DNA from: Alligator mississippiensis
Lineage: Eukaryota; Chordata; Crocodylia; Alligatoridae
Direction: 5' to 3'
Length of the DNA: 64,000 nucleotides
NCBI RefSeq assembly: GCF_030867095.1
Contig: NC_081830.1
Span: forward strand, 38,006,781-38,070,780
Shown here: in pieces, positions 44,301-56,400 of the stretch
How the letters are laid out: each line of letters starts with the position of its first letter
How positions within the stretch are numbered: the stretch's first letter is position 1
Program-made: the position numbers and the translations under genes
The notes under the pieces: model-generated
Database searches by the model: none
What the model was told of the DNA's origin: nothing
Seen by the model: the letters and a program-made list of their open reading frames with translations, nothing else

Positions 44301-47300
44301 GGTTTCCAGTCTAACTTTAGGACCAGCTCTAGAAAAGCCAATCAGGAATCTTAAAACTTGGCAGACTCCTGCAGTACGAAAGCTCTGGAACCCAAGGCAG
44401 CAGGTAGAACCTATGTCACCACCAAAACCTTGATGGATGTCAGCTGGGCAATTGAGTCTGTCTGTCCATAACACTTTATTTGCACTCTGATTGGCTGACA
44501 AACAGCCAATCAGAGTGCTCCACAAGTGTTCAACAGGACACAGCATGGTGGAGCACCACCATGACGGCAAAGCAGCAGCAAGGACCATTAGAGTGTGAGG
44601 GAGGGGAGGTTCCCTGAATCCGGCGCCGAGGACCATTCAGAGCATGGAGAGCCACTGGCCTTGCCTCCCCGGCCCCGCTCCCTTTAAGTGGCACCAAGAA
44701 TGAGAAGTGGGGGTGAGGCTGGATGCGGGGGGATGTGGAACTGCCGGGCCCCAAAAGCTGGGAGGGAGGTGAGCAGTTGGGGGAAGGAGGGTCACAGTGG
44801 TGGCACCCCACTGCCACCACTGCTGCACTCCGACAACAGCCACGGCCGGGGGGGGGGAGGAGGGGGGGGGCGGGCCACAGAGAAATCGGACCCAACCCCA
44901 AAGCATCGGGGCGAGGGTGGGGGGAGCAGGCCCATTCCCCCCCTCCCCCAACTGGATGAGAAGCAGGAGTGCAGCTGAATGATGGACTCTGCCCCTCCCA
45001 CCATGATGGCGGGGAGCACGCCACCGGACCCCAACAAAAGCCGATGATGATGGTGCCATGCCACTGCCAGGCCCTGTCAACAGCTGGGAGGGAGGGAGGT
45101 TGGAAGACAGGGAGGTTGGGAGGGGAGGCAGGTGGACGTGGGCCAGGTGGACCTGGAGCATGGGAGGGGGAGGAGACACGGACGGATGGGACAACCAGAC
45201 CTGGACCCAAAGGGGAGGTGGCGGGGGAAGGGGAAGGAGCAGGGCCAGATCCGAAACGGGGGTGGGGGGGGTGACCAGACATGGACCTCTGTCCATGCTC
45301 CCACCCTCCTCCCCCACTGTCATTCTTGATGGGCAATTGGCTAGTTCAGAGATAAAAGGCCAGAAGGAACCACTGGGGCTATTTTGTCTGGCCTTCTGCA
45401 CAACGTTGGAATATCCTGCATTAATTCCTGGTTTAAGTCCAACGACTGTTCTTAAGGTGGAACATTCCTTTTCGAATCTTAACTTTACATGCTTTGATAT
45501 CAAGGTATTTTATCCAAGTTCTCTTCCTCAAACAGGTTGCTCTTGCAGACTGTGACTAGGTATATACATTACTTGCTTTGATCTTCTTCTGTCTGCACAT
45601 AAGAAATGTGTGACAAAATAGGGTAACCAGCTAGTTACATCAGATATCTGTACACAAATGTACAGAGCCTGGGAAACAAGCAGGAAGAATTGCAAGTCCT
45701 CGCAAAGTAACAAGAACTATGACATGATTGGAATAACAGAGATTTGGTGCAACAGCTAGCATGTCTGGAGTACTGTCATGGATGTGTATAAACTGTTCAG
45801 AAAAGGACAGGCAGGGGAGAAGATGAGAAGTTGCTCTATATGTAAAAGAGCTGCATGATTGCTCAGAGCTCCAGTATGAAATTGGACATAGGCCTCTTGA
45901 AAGTCTCTGGGCTAGGATCAGAGGGGAGAACAACAAGGGTGATGTTGTGGTGGGGGTCTACTATAGGCCACCATACCAGAAGGATGAGGTGGATGACTCT
46001 TTCTTCAAACAGTTAGCAGAAGTTTCCCTATCACAGGCCCTGGTTCTCATGGGAGACTTCAATCACCCTGACATTTTCAGGGAGGGCAATACAGCTCTGT
46101 ACAGGCAATCCAGGAAGTTTTTGGAGAGTGTTGGGGACAACTTCCTGGTTCAAGTGTTGGGAGAGGGCAACTAGAGGCCATGCTCTTCTTGACCTGCTGC
46201 TCACAAACAGGGAAGAATCCTGAGGAAAGGAAGGAAACAGTGCAGCAGAATAAGGACCCTGGACTTCAGAAAAGCAGACTTCGACTTACTCAGGGAATTG
46301 ATGGGCAGTGTCCCCTGGAAAGCCAGTCTGAGAGGGAAAGGAGTCCAGGAGAGCTGGTTGTACTTTAAAGAAACCTTACTGGGGGTGCAAGAACAAACCA
46401 TCCCAATGCACAGGAAGACTAGCAAGTATGGCAGAAGATCAGCTTGGCTTAGCAGGGAACACTTCAGTGAGCTAAAACACAGAAATGAAGCTTGCAAGTG
46501 GAAACCTGAACAAACAGCTAGGGAAGAGTATAAGAGCACTGCTTGGGCATGCAGCATGAAACTGTGAAGGGCAAAGCGCAACGAAGTTGCAGCTACCAAG
46601 GGACATGACGTTTAACAAAAATAATTTCTACAAGTATGTCAGCAACAAGAGGACGATCAGGGAAAGTGTGGCTTTCTTAATGAATGGGGGAGGCAACCTA
46701 GTGGCAGAGGATGCACAAAAGGGTGAAGCACTCAATCCTTTTTTTACCTCAATCTTCACAGGCAAGGTCAGCTCCCAGACTACTGCACTTGGCAGCAGTT
46801 TGGTGAGTAGGTGAGCAGCCGACAGTGGTGAAAAAATAGGTTAGGGGACTATGTACAAGTCCTTGAGGTTGGACACGATACACCCAAGGGTGCTGAGAGA
46901 GTTAGCAGGTGTCATTGCAGAGCTGCTGGCCATAATCTTTGAAAATTCGTGGCAAATGGGGGAGGTCCTGGCTGATTGGAAAAGGGTAAATCTAGTGCCT
47001 GTTTTTAAAAAAAAAGGAAGAAGTAGGATCTAGGGAGCTACACACCAGACAGCCTCACCTCAGTCCTTGGAAAAATCATAGAGCAGGTCATCAAAGAATC
47101 CATTTCTAACCACTTGGAGAAGAAGAAGGTGATTAGGAACAATCATCACCAAGGGCAGGTCATGCCTGAGCCACCTGATTGCATTCTATGAGGAGATGAC
47201 TAGCTCTGTGGATGTGGGGAGAAGCAGTAGATGTGATATACCTTGACTTTAGCAAAGCTTTGATTACAGGTCTCCCCCAACATTCTCGCCAGCAAGCTAA

Positions 47301-50300
47301 AGTAGTACAGGTTGGATGAATGGACTGTAAAGTGGATAGAAAACTGGCTGGATTGTTGGTTTCATAGTAATCAGTGGCTTGATGTCTAGTTGGCAGCCAG
47401 TATCAAGTGGAGTGCCCCACGGGTCAGTCTAGGGCCCAGTTTAGTTCAATGTCTTCATCAACAATCTAGAAGGCAGGTACTGTGCATGCGGGGTTACCTG
47501 CCTGTTCAGCCAACACTGATTCAATAACATGAAAATAAAAGGCCATGCTTGTCAAAGGAAAAAGGGTTCTGGGTCTACAGCTGCTGAAAGATAGCTCATT
47601 TCTCTGCTCTCTCTGCTATAAAACATTTAACTACAAAAACTAGGGGAAGACTCCTGGCATGGGTGGGGACATTTCTTTATGTCTGCAAAGGATTAAGATA
47701 CTCTCTCATCTCCTTCCTGCCTGCAAAGATGGACTAGTGATGCATACAAAAAATGCCATGCGCTCTCAGAAGATAAAGGCAACACAGCTTTCTCTAGAAG
47801 TGGCACTGTTAGGACAAATGTTAGCCTACCCACTCCCACACCCTGCAAACCTGCTGATATATGATTCCATGGTAGTGTAAGGCACATTCATTTGGAGCAC
47901 TCACAAATTAATAAACTTTTCACTGTCACTGACTTCCCTTTAAAAAAATGGAACAGGTGGAATGTTTCTTGTGCCAAGAAGCAGCTTTCAAGAAAGTGAT
48001 CAAAACAGATTAGTAAGTTACTAATACAGCAGATATTTGAGTGTGATGGATGAAAAATATGGACACACCCACCCCGATAGGGTGTACACTTTAAAGACAG
48101 TAATCCAGCTCTAGAAGTATTTCCCCTGCTTCAAATAGACACAGTATAGAAAGCCTTCAATTTCACTTAGGTTGGGGTGAACTAAATGCACTCATGTATG
48201 CATGTGACATTCCAATAATGCAGCAAATTTAGAAATACTGATTGCCAAGTGCTGTTGTGGAAAGGCCAGACAGACCCAACTTCCAGTGACACTTGTACCT
48301 CTCCCTTCTATGGCAAGATGGCAGAATTAAAAGCGACTCTACAAGCAGGGAAACTCGTTCAGCTCATCTGTGCAACATACAGTTTATTAGCATTATCATC
48401 ATCATCATCACTATCACCACGATCATCATTATTACTACAACTATTATACATTTTTAATAAATGTAAAGACACTTACTTCCTCATTTCACTCCCAACTGTT
48501 TGAGTTGATGTCTGCTGGTTTTTTGCCACCTAACTTTCATTTGGACACATTGCACTGTCCCCTACCCTCTGTCATTCCAACACAGTGCCACAACTGATGG
48601 ATAAATGCATCTTCTGGCTAGGAAGATGAATACCAGCATTTCAGTTACCAAAACCTTGGATGCTGCTGCAAGGATAACTGCTTCTCCCACAAGACTAAGT
48701 GAAACTCCCATGTGTGCCCTTTGGTACTAAACACCCCTGACAGCCCTGGGAAGTGATGATCCTCAGTCCCTTTGGAACCACTCACACCCTCCTCTCCACT
48801 CTCCCATTTACCTGACATTTCCTCCAGCCTTCTGTATCCGCATTCGCTCTTCATACTGTGTAGGGTTGTGCTCTTTACTGAGACTTAAGGCTGAGTGTTT
48901 CTGACTCTCTTCATTGTAACGACACAGAATCGCCTGTGCTGACAAAAACCCATGTGAGTAAGGGATATCAAACCACTAACTTGAAGTCTCTACTAAACCA
49001 CATGCTAAGCACTGCTTCCCCATCTACACAAAGGTTATCAAGTACAAGTCCTCAGCAATGCAAATACATGCCTGGGACAAAATCACTGTGTTGTATTTTG
49101 GTCCCTTTGGTAAATGAATAGCTAGGGGTTTGCATCAATTCTCACAAACTACTTGCGTTTTTAAAGTAGTTTTAAGACAAGTAAGTAGAAGGTAACCCAA
49201 AAAATGAATACAATCAGGTATCTAGCACCATCTAGAGTCCACCACAAGGCAGTTAATGAATTTAAGAGCAGGGCATGAAACAAAGAGGAATGAGTAGGTT
49301 CTCATGACACATCCTCTCCAAACAGGAAACCACTTGCTGAATGACAATCAGCCCTGACAGGATTCCCTACAAAGGAAGCCCATTCTTTCTGGGGGTGATG
49401 GGCAATGTCAGAAGACTGAAATCCCATGGAGCTGGTATCTCAGTGCTGCTTACCCGGCTGTCTCCAAGGTTGGCAATGTAGAGAATGTTATCTACAGCCA
49501 GGACACAGGTTGCTGTGGAGCCATCCTTCCAAGCAGGCTTCCTGAAGGCACCAGAAACAAAGTTACAAGGAGGAAAAGTCAGCTTTTGCTAAGGGCTGAC
49601 CCTTGTGTCACATGCCTGAAGGTTCACGGAACTCAGCAAAAGGAAGTCTCCATCTCAGGACATCCAGAACTCAGTTAATACAAGACCCTGGGCTTCTGCT
49701 TGGGTGATCCCTCAGTTCTGCTCACAGGTTTGTCTAATTACCAATATAAAAAGTACAATACTTTTTTTTTTTTTTTTAAATCAGAGGCAGAGCAAGATAC
49801 AGAAACATACCAGCTTCTCTTCATAAGGATAAAGTCCTGGCTATATAAGCTAACCTAAGGTTGAAAGGAAAAAAGCTGGGATGAAGATAGGAGATCTGCA
49901 GAAAACACCTATTTCTATAACTGTGGGGTGGAATCTCCAGGTTGGGGCACCTCTGCCCAATTGCATGGTTTGCAGCTCCTAAGCTGCACAGCTCAGGATC
50001 ATGGCCTGGAAGGGGCTGATGTTTATTAATAGATAGAAACAGCCCTGGGAGGCATTTACACTTACTGGCTGGAGGCCTGCTTTAGGAATTCCTCATCGGT
50101 GTGCTTGAAGGTGTCCAGAAGACATCTCCTCACAGTTTTCTCCACGCTGACCACCTCTCCTGTCAGAAGAAACGATGGACATACTCCCATTGAAAACACT
50201 TAACATCAACTATTGCAGCCCCCTCTAACACCCTACACTTGGTCCAATGGTACACTGAGATATCAGAGCTTGCGCAAGGACATTCCATTTGCAGGGCAGA

Positions 50301-50451
50301 CATGGCCACCATGATGAGCATAACTGCACAAGATTTGGATGTAAACGTACACAGAGAACTTGTAACATACCTCTTACTTCTAAACCCTGGAAAGTAAGGG
50401 GTATTTATTGTAGTGCTATTCTTTTCCTCAACCATGCCTACAATATGCTAC

Positions 50452-50486
<35 letters not shown>

Positions 50487-53400
50487 CTTGCATAGCCAAG
50501 GCAAAAAAACCCAAAAAACTACAACAGTGATTACCAGGGACACTAACAAAAAAAAATGCTCAATCATTTATGGTCTCACCTCACCTCCAGGCTTCAGTTT
50601 CCCAAATCTCCACATGCAGCTATGCTCCTGTTCCTCATAAAACCAACCCTGGACATGCAAACAAGTTCACTCCTTAGTGAACACAGATGCAAGTCACAAG
50701 ACATGGAAGACTGCCAATGCCCATCCTGCTCTCACCTTTTGGAAGTTTCTTAATCAGGTTTTGGTGGAGATTCTGTGCTGCAAATTTTGAGGCTCGAACT
50801 CCCCCGTGGCCATCAAAAACAGCAAAGTACGAGACACGGGTCCTGTGAAGAGCAAACATTAAACCAGACAGGCTGTGAAAGGGCTGGCATGAGGCAGGAC
50901 ATGTCCCTAATCATCATCCTCCTCTCCAATCCTGAAAGGGAAGATGTGGAAAGATGGACCCAAGGCCATAGTTAACAGTTGCTGGACAGTCTGTTTTGTG
51001 AGCAAGCCAACTGTGAAGCCTCTCTCTAGCAGTTCCAAAATTCAGTATTTCATCGATAGTGACCAATTACTTCCCAGCTGGCTTTGCTTGCAGAATGATT
51101 CTTATAGCTCCACTAGACACCAGACTCGCACATATTAGCTATGTGAGGCTTGAGATAGTTTGGTCCTATACTGGGCTTTTAAACTCATGTTTTGATGTCA
51201 TCATTCCTTATCATTTGACAGTGTTTGTTTTAAAATGATACATTACTTTCCAAGTGAATTCTACTTTTCAGATTATTCAGTCTGAGGTCAATATGAGGTG
51301 GCTCCTTTGCTAAATATCTGTGCTTTCCATTGTTGCAACCAGAACTTTAATCTCAGTAACATTCCAAAGGGAAGGTTTAGTTAAAACCTTTAAAAGCCCA
51401 AACATACCGTGTCATGCATCCAAAGATGCATCTCAAGCTGGTCCAGAGAGGTGATACTCCCCCTCTGTGCGACTTTGGTCAGGCTGCAGTTGGAGTACTG
51501 CACCCAGTACTGGGCACCGCACTTCAAAAGGGATGTGGCCAGCCTGGAGAGAGTTCAGAGGGCCACCCGCTTGGTGAGAGGGCAGCAGGACAGGCTCTAC
51601 GAGGAGAGACTGAAGGACCTGAACCTGTTCAGCCTCAGCAAGAGGAGGCTGAGGGTGGACTTGGTGGCTGCCTACAAGCTCATCAAGGGGGATCAACAGC
51701 AAATAGGCAGAGCTCTTTTCTCCCCAGCACCACCTGGGGTGACGAGGAACAATGGTCATAAGCTGATGGAAATAGGTTTAGGTTGGAGATCAGAAGGCAA
51801 TATTTTACAGTAAGGGTGGCCAAAATCTGGAACCAACTTCCCAGGGAAGTGGTCCTCACCCCTACCTTGGGCAAACTCAAGAGGAGGTTGGACGATCACC
51901 TGTCTGGGGTCTTGTGAACCCAGCATTCATTCCTGCCTGTGGCAGTGGGTCAGGCTAGATGATCTGTTCAGGTCTCTCCTGACCCTAGCTACTATGAAAC
52001 TATGAAACTAGTTAGCTGTATTCACCCAGAAAACCTCTGACTTTGTGTGACTAACTTAGGCCCTTAAATTCTGAGGTGCTAAACCCTATATAATTCCTAA
52101 GGAACCAAAGGGATTCTGGGTTGCTGGTGCCTCAGGGAAACTCATGGACTGGGAAACTGGTACTGACTACTCAGAATGAGACATGTCTTACACAATCAAA
52201 TACTACAGCCCTGGCCCAAGGCTAGATTGCTAGCTACTGGTTTTGTCAGCAGAAAGCCTGCGGATGCAATCCAGGCCACTATATAACCCACAGAGTGACA
52301 AAGTCAAAAGCATTAACGGCTTAAGAAGTGAGAGGGGTCACTGTCAAAAGCTTAATAGGGCCTCTTTCATCTCGAGATAACACCACCCTTCTGTTTCCTG
52401 TCTCCTACGGTCTGAGACTACTTACACTTGAGAGGGAAGGGGTCGGCACTCCTCTGTGATATCATTCAGGATGACATGGGCATCCTGCATTTCTTCTCGT
52501 TCACCTTTCCTCTCGGCTACGTAACCTTTCAGTGCAAAAATGCCAGCAGATCCTAATGGGAAGCAAACGAAAGACTCTTTCATCTCCTGAGCTTAGTTTA
52601 CAGAGTAGTAAACTGGTGATCGCTTTGCTCAGTGCATTCCGAAAAATCCTACGGCACCATTGTAAGTGGCATCTCTTGCTTTCCAAGACTGCATTTGGCA
52701 CCTTCTACTGAAAGTGGCATGCTCTGACACTTCAGGATTCCAAGTCCCACACAATGTCAGAAACTGCAAGGCTGTTTACACACTAATGTAACAGAGCAGG
52801 TCTGAGTGCTTTGGAAAGTCTAATGCGTTAACAGATATGCCACTGAAAATCTAGGGGGTGGGGGAAGAAATATACTCCATAGGAACTCTCTTGATCAAAC
52901 AGCAAACCCTTAAAGGTTTTCCTAGGAACAGGAAAGTAGAGGACAGTAGAGGACACAGAGGTACATTTTACTGGAACAACATTTACTTTAACTTCTAGTT
53001 TGAGCCTACTGAGCACATTCAGTGCCCAAATCCTAGTGCAAAATGTGGGTACCTACATCACTGCCTTGCACATCTGCAATGGAAGTTAAGTATGCCAGAG
53101 GTGAAGGATTAAATCAGTTCTCCCAAAGGATTCTTACCAGCTGTTTGTAGAAGTTATTCAAGATGCTAACATAGCAAGGGGGTCAGCACCAATCTGCTAG
53201 AAGGAGGCTAAGCAGTTACTTTCCCATCTTTGCTGCTCTGGGGGGCAAGGGAACCAAAATTTATGTTCTGTCTGTGGGTACTTGGACAGTTGTAAAAATA
53301 CCTACTTCGGTACTCTGCTGCTTCAGGACAACTGCCCAGTGTCCTAAATGGGCCAAGGGCATGATTAGGGAGTGTGTCCAAACCATAAGAAGTTGCCACA

Positions 53401-56400
53401 TCTTGGGCAATGGAGTTTAGAAAGAACAGGGCAGGCATTTCATTTCTTGAGAGGCCATAACAAGGCAGACTGAGGAACCATGTTTGGTATTGTTCTGGAC
53501 TTACTCAGCCCAATGTCATGAGTATAAATTGAGTACATTTGTTTTCAAACTGTCTGAAAACCTTTACAAACTTTCTTTTCCACAAGTTCTTCATTGCCAT
53601 TCTTCTCTTCCTCTGAGGATTTCCTCTTCTTGCCTTTTCCATGACTCCCTACTGAGACCTGCTCAGTGGTGCAGAAAGCTGAAAGACAGCAAACACACAG
53701 ACAGCTGAAGATTTGGTCATTTTAATTTTATTCCTGAGAATCTCTAACTTATGTTGATGATAACATTTCCTTTTGCACTGATGTGTTATGGACCTGCAAT
53801 TTTATGACCAGATAGCACAGTTGGGTTGAGAGATTTCTCTGGTCCTTAGTCTCAGATAATCTGGAAATTGTTAGTCCAGGATTTGAGTTAGTTGATTTTA
53901 ACATACCCAAATAACAAGTTAAAGACGAGGTACTTCTACACTGCAGAATGTGACCATCACAAGAAGGGTTTTGTGTTTTTTTTACTGATTTAAGATCGAC
54001 AATAGCATCCTGTATGTGTTACCTGAGAGGATGAATTACAATACGAAGTCAGGTGCCATGAGGAAGTACCATAATTAGTCTTGTACCTGACAATGAAGTC
54101 AACGCTCTAGTCTTTTCCCACTGGAGGCATATGCTCACATCATGATGAGTTACTTGTTCACTCTCTGGTCCCCAGTGAACATATGTCTACACAAGTGAAA
54201 TTTGGCAAGATTGGCAGTCTACCTTTAAGAGGAATTCAGGGCTGTAATAGCAAGGTGCAGTTTCAGCTAGGATTGTATCATAAAGAAGCTCCTTTGGTGC
54301 TTAACTGTATGGCATGCTTGCTTGTTGTCAGGTCTCTAACTTCATGCTAGCAACTATGATTCAATCCAATCCCTCCCAAAAAGGCCCACAGTAAAACTAC
54401 CCTTATCCGTAATCTTTCAAGGATGTCAGAGATGTTGTGAGGTTGTTTGAAAGGTGCTTGCCCTTACATCTTGGAAGAGCCCTATGTTTGATTAACTGAG
54501 ATCTTCAGTTACAGTAATAGGTCACCATTACTAATAGCTCAGATCAACTACTCACCGAGATAGAGGTAAGACTACTGGACTGAACAAGGTGACAAATTTT
54601 AGGCAATTCCAGACAGACAAGCTGTGCTGATATATTCTATAGAAAAGGGCAGATGAACAGGCCCTGGGGAAGACTGTTACAGCACCTTACCTGAGTCACC
54701 ACTGCTGGCTGGTGGGAGATCATCAAAAAGCAAAGGTCCGCCTTTCCCTGAAATATAAGAGAAAAGCGGACAAGGCATTAACAGTGTTTCTATCCTGTCA
54801 TCAGCAAAATTTTGAGCAGAGCCCACACATGCAGTGGCTACAATTAAGCGTACCCAGCTGAGTCTGGGCTCACACTTCCCCAGGACACAAACGGCTGTTA
54901 CTAGGCAGTCAGTGGAAAGACTTAAGCTTTATCTTACTCACATAAACATTTCCAAAAAAACCCCCATGAAGACATGTGAATATGCTGGAAGGCTTTATTC
55001 CATACACAGGTATGGCACAACCTTCAACAACATCTCAAAGCAAGGATGCTGCCAAAACTATGGAAGCCAGCTACATCCCAAAGACAGTGATTAGAGCTCC
55101 CATACCTGAGTCAGTACTACTGACAGGTGGAAGATCGTCAAAAAGCAGAGACCCTTTCTGGGCTTCTTTCCCTGAAAAACATCACAGCACAGAGTCATAA
55201 CACACTTCATTTTTCGAGGAAGAAAAGCCCCATGATTCTAGAATAAAATATCTTGCTTCCAACAGATCCCTCCATCCTAACTGCAGGCAGGTACAACACA
55301 AGCAGAAATGGTCATTTGCCTGGAAACAGAAGTTTTTTCACACCTGTTCTAACTAATGTGCTTCTGATTTAAAAGAGTAGAAATATTAGGAACCTTAGTA
55401 GTCCTGTTCAACACACTGCAGGAAATGAGGAGGTCACAGAAACTGTTATATGGTGGTAGTGAGCTCTGGCATGCATATTTAATGATCATTAGTAGCACAG
55501 TAACAAGCTGGCTACTTGCAACAAGCTGTGTGGATAACACTGCCATTCTAAGCTGCATCTGAACTGTCCTTAGGAAAGGCAGGACATCTCATTTCTTCCT
55601 CCTGTTCAGCTGTCTACCAGACAAAGGCTTTCTTCCCTCTGAATCCCATCTGTTTACCATGTAGTTCTTCCATCTAACTCCAAGCTGCTGGGAGTGTTCT
55701 GCAGCTCATATCCAGCACACACCAATTTCTTTACAATGTCTCTTGTCACATATGAACAACAGTTGGGAGTTTTCTGAGGTTATGCACAATACTTTATTTG
55801 AAAAAGATTAATTAAAGTAAGTCTGTCAACATGAGTATTTTAAGAACCACTGGTTTAAAAAAATCCTGAGAGGGCAGTCATTAAAAATCAGGACCCACTA
55901 TTTAACTTAATTTTGTAAAGGGGTTTTACCTCCATCTTCATGTTTGAGGGTCTTTCCAGATGAGGGAAATGCTGGCTACACAGGGCAGTGAAGCCAGCTA
56001 CACAAAATGCTATCAAAAGCACCAGGTGAATTAAAAACGATTCACTAGCTTAATTTAACTCCACAAATGCTAGTTACTTGTAATTACTGTAGGCTTAAAA
56101 ACTTTTCTGGAAGGAATGTGAACTAAAGGGATAGCTACCAACTTAAAAAAAAAACCTATCTTTTTAACTATGTAAGCGTGGAATGGAGTTGAGCAAATGG
56201 CTAGAATAACCAAGCCCTCCCCTCTGCAAAGACTTACACATGCCTAACTTCAAGGAATGTGACTAATAAAGTCTCTTGCTTCCAACAAGAGAGGCTACTC
56301 ACAGTGCATCAAGTAAGGCACATTTAACATTTGTATGAATCAGGCATAAGCCAAGTTGGAAGGGTGGGAAACACTGCAAGGCCAAGGCACATTAGAAATG

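Larger units (their letters stand above)
43321..48811 (-). other. ILKAP intron 9, repeat-rich
   Basis: The 5.5-kb intron contains a GC-rich segment with flanking 10-bp repeats (44455-45329), a minus-strand CR1 tail (45340-45545), a large plus-strand CR1 piece (about 45610-47490), and an ATC microsatellite. A short duplication of AATAACAGCCTCCAACAGA lies at about 43542-43590. The stretches 43600-44440 and 47500-48390 show nothing identifiable. Confidence 0.65.

Noticed and set aside
44530-45503. Two overlapping minus-strand open frames of 268 and 288 codons
   Set aside because: Both are open at once in different frames within a G/C-skewed block, which is expected by chance there; the proline/glycine-rich text shows no domain.
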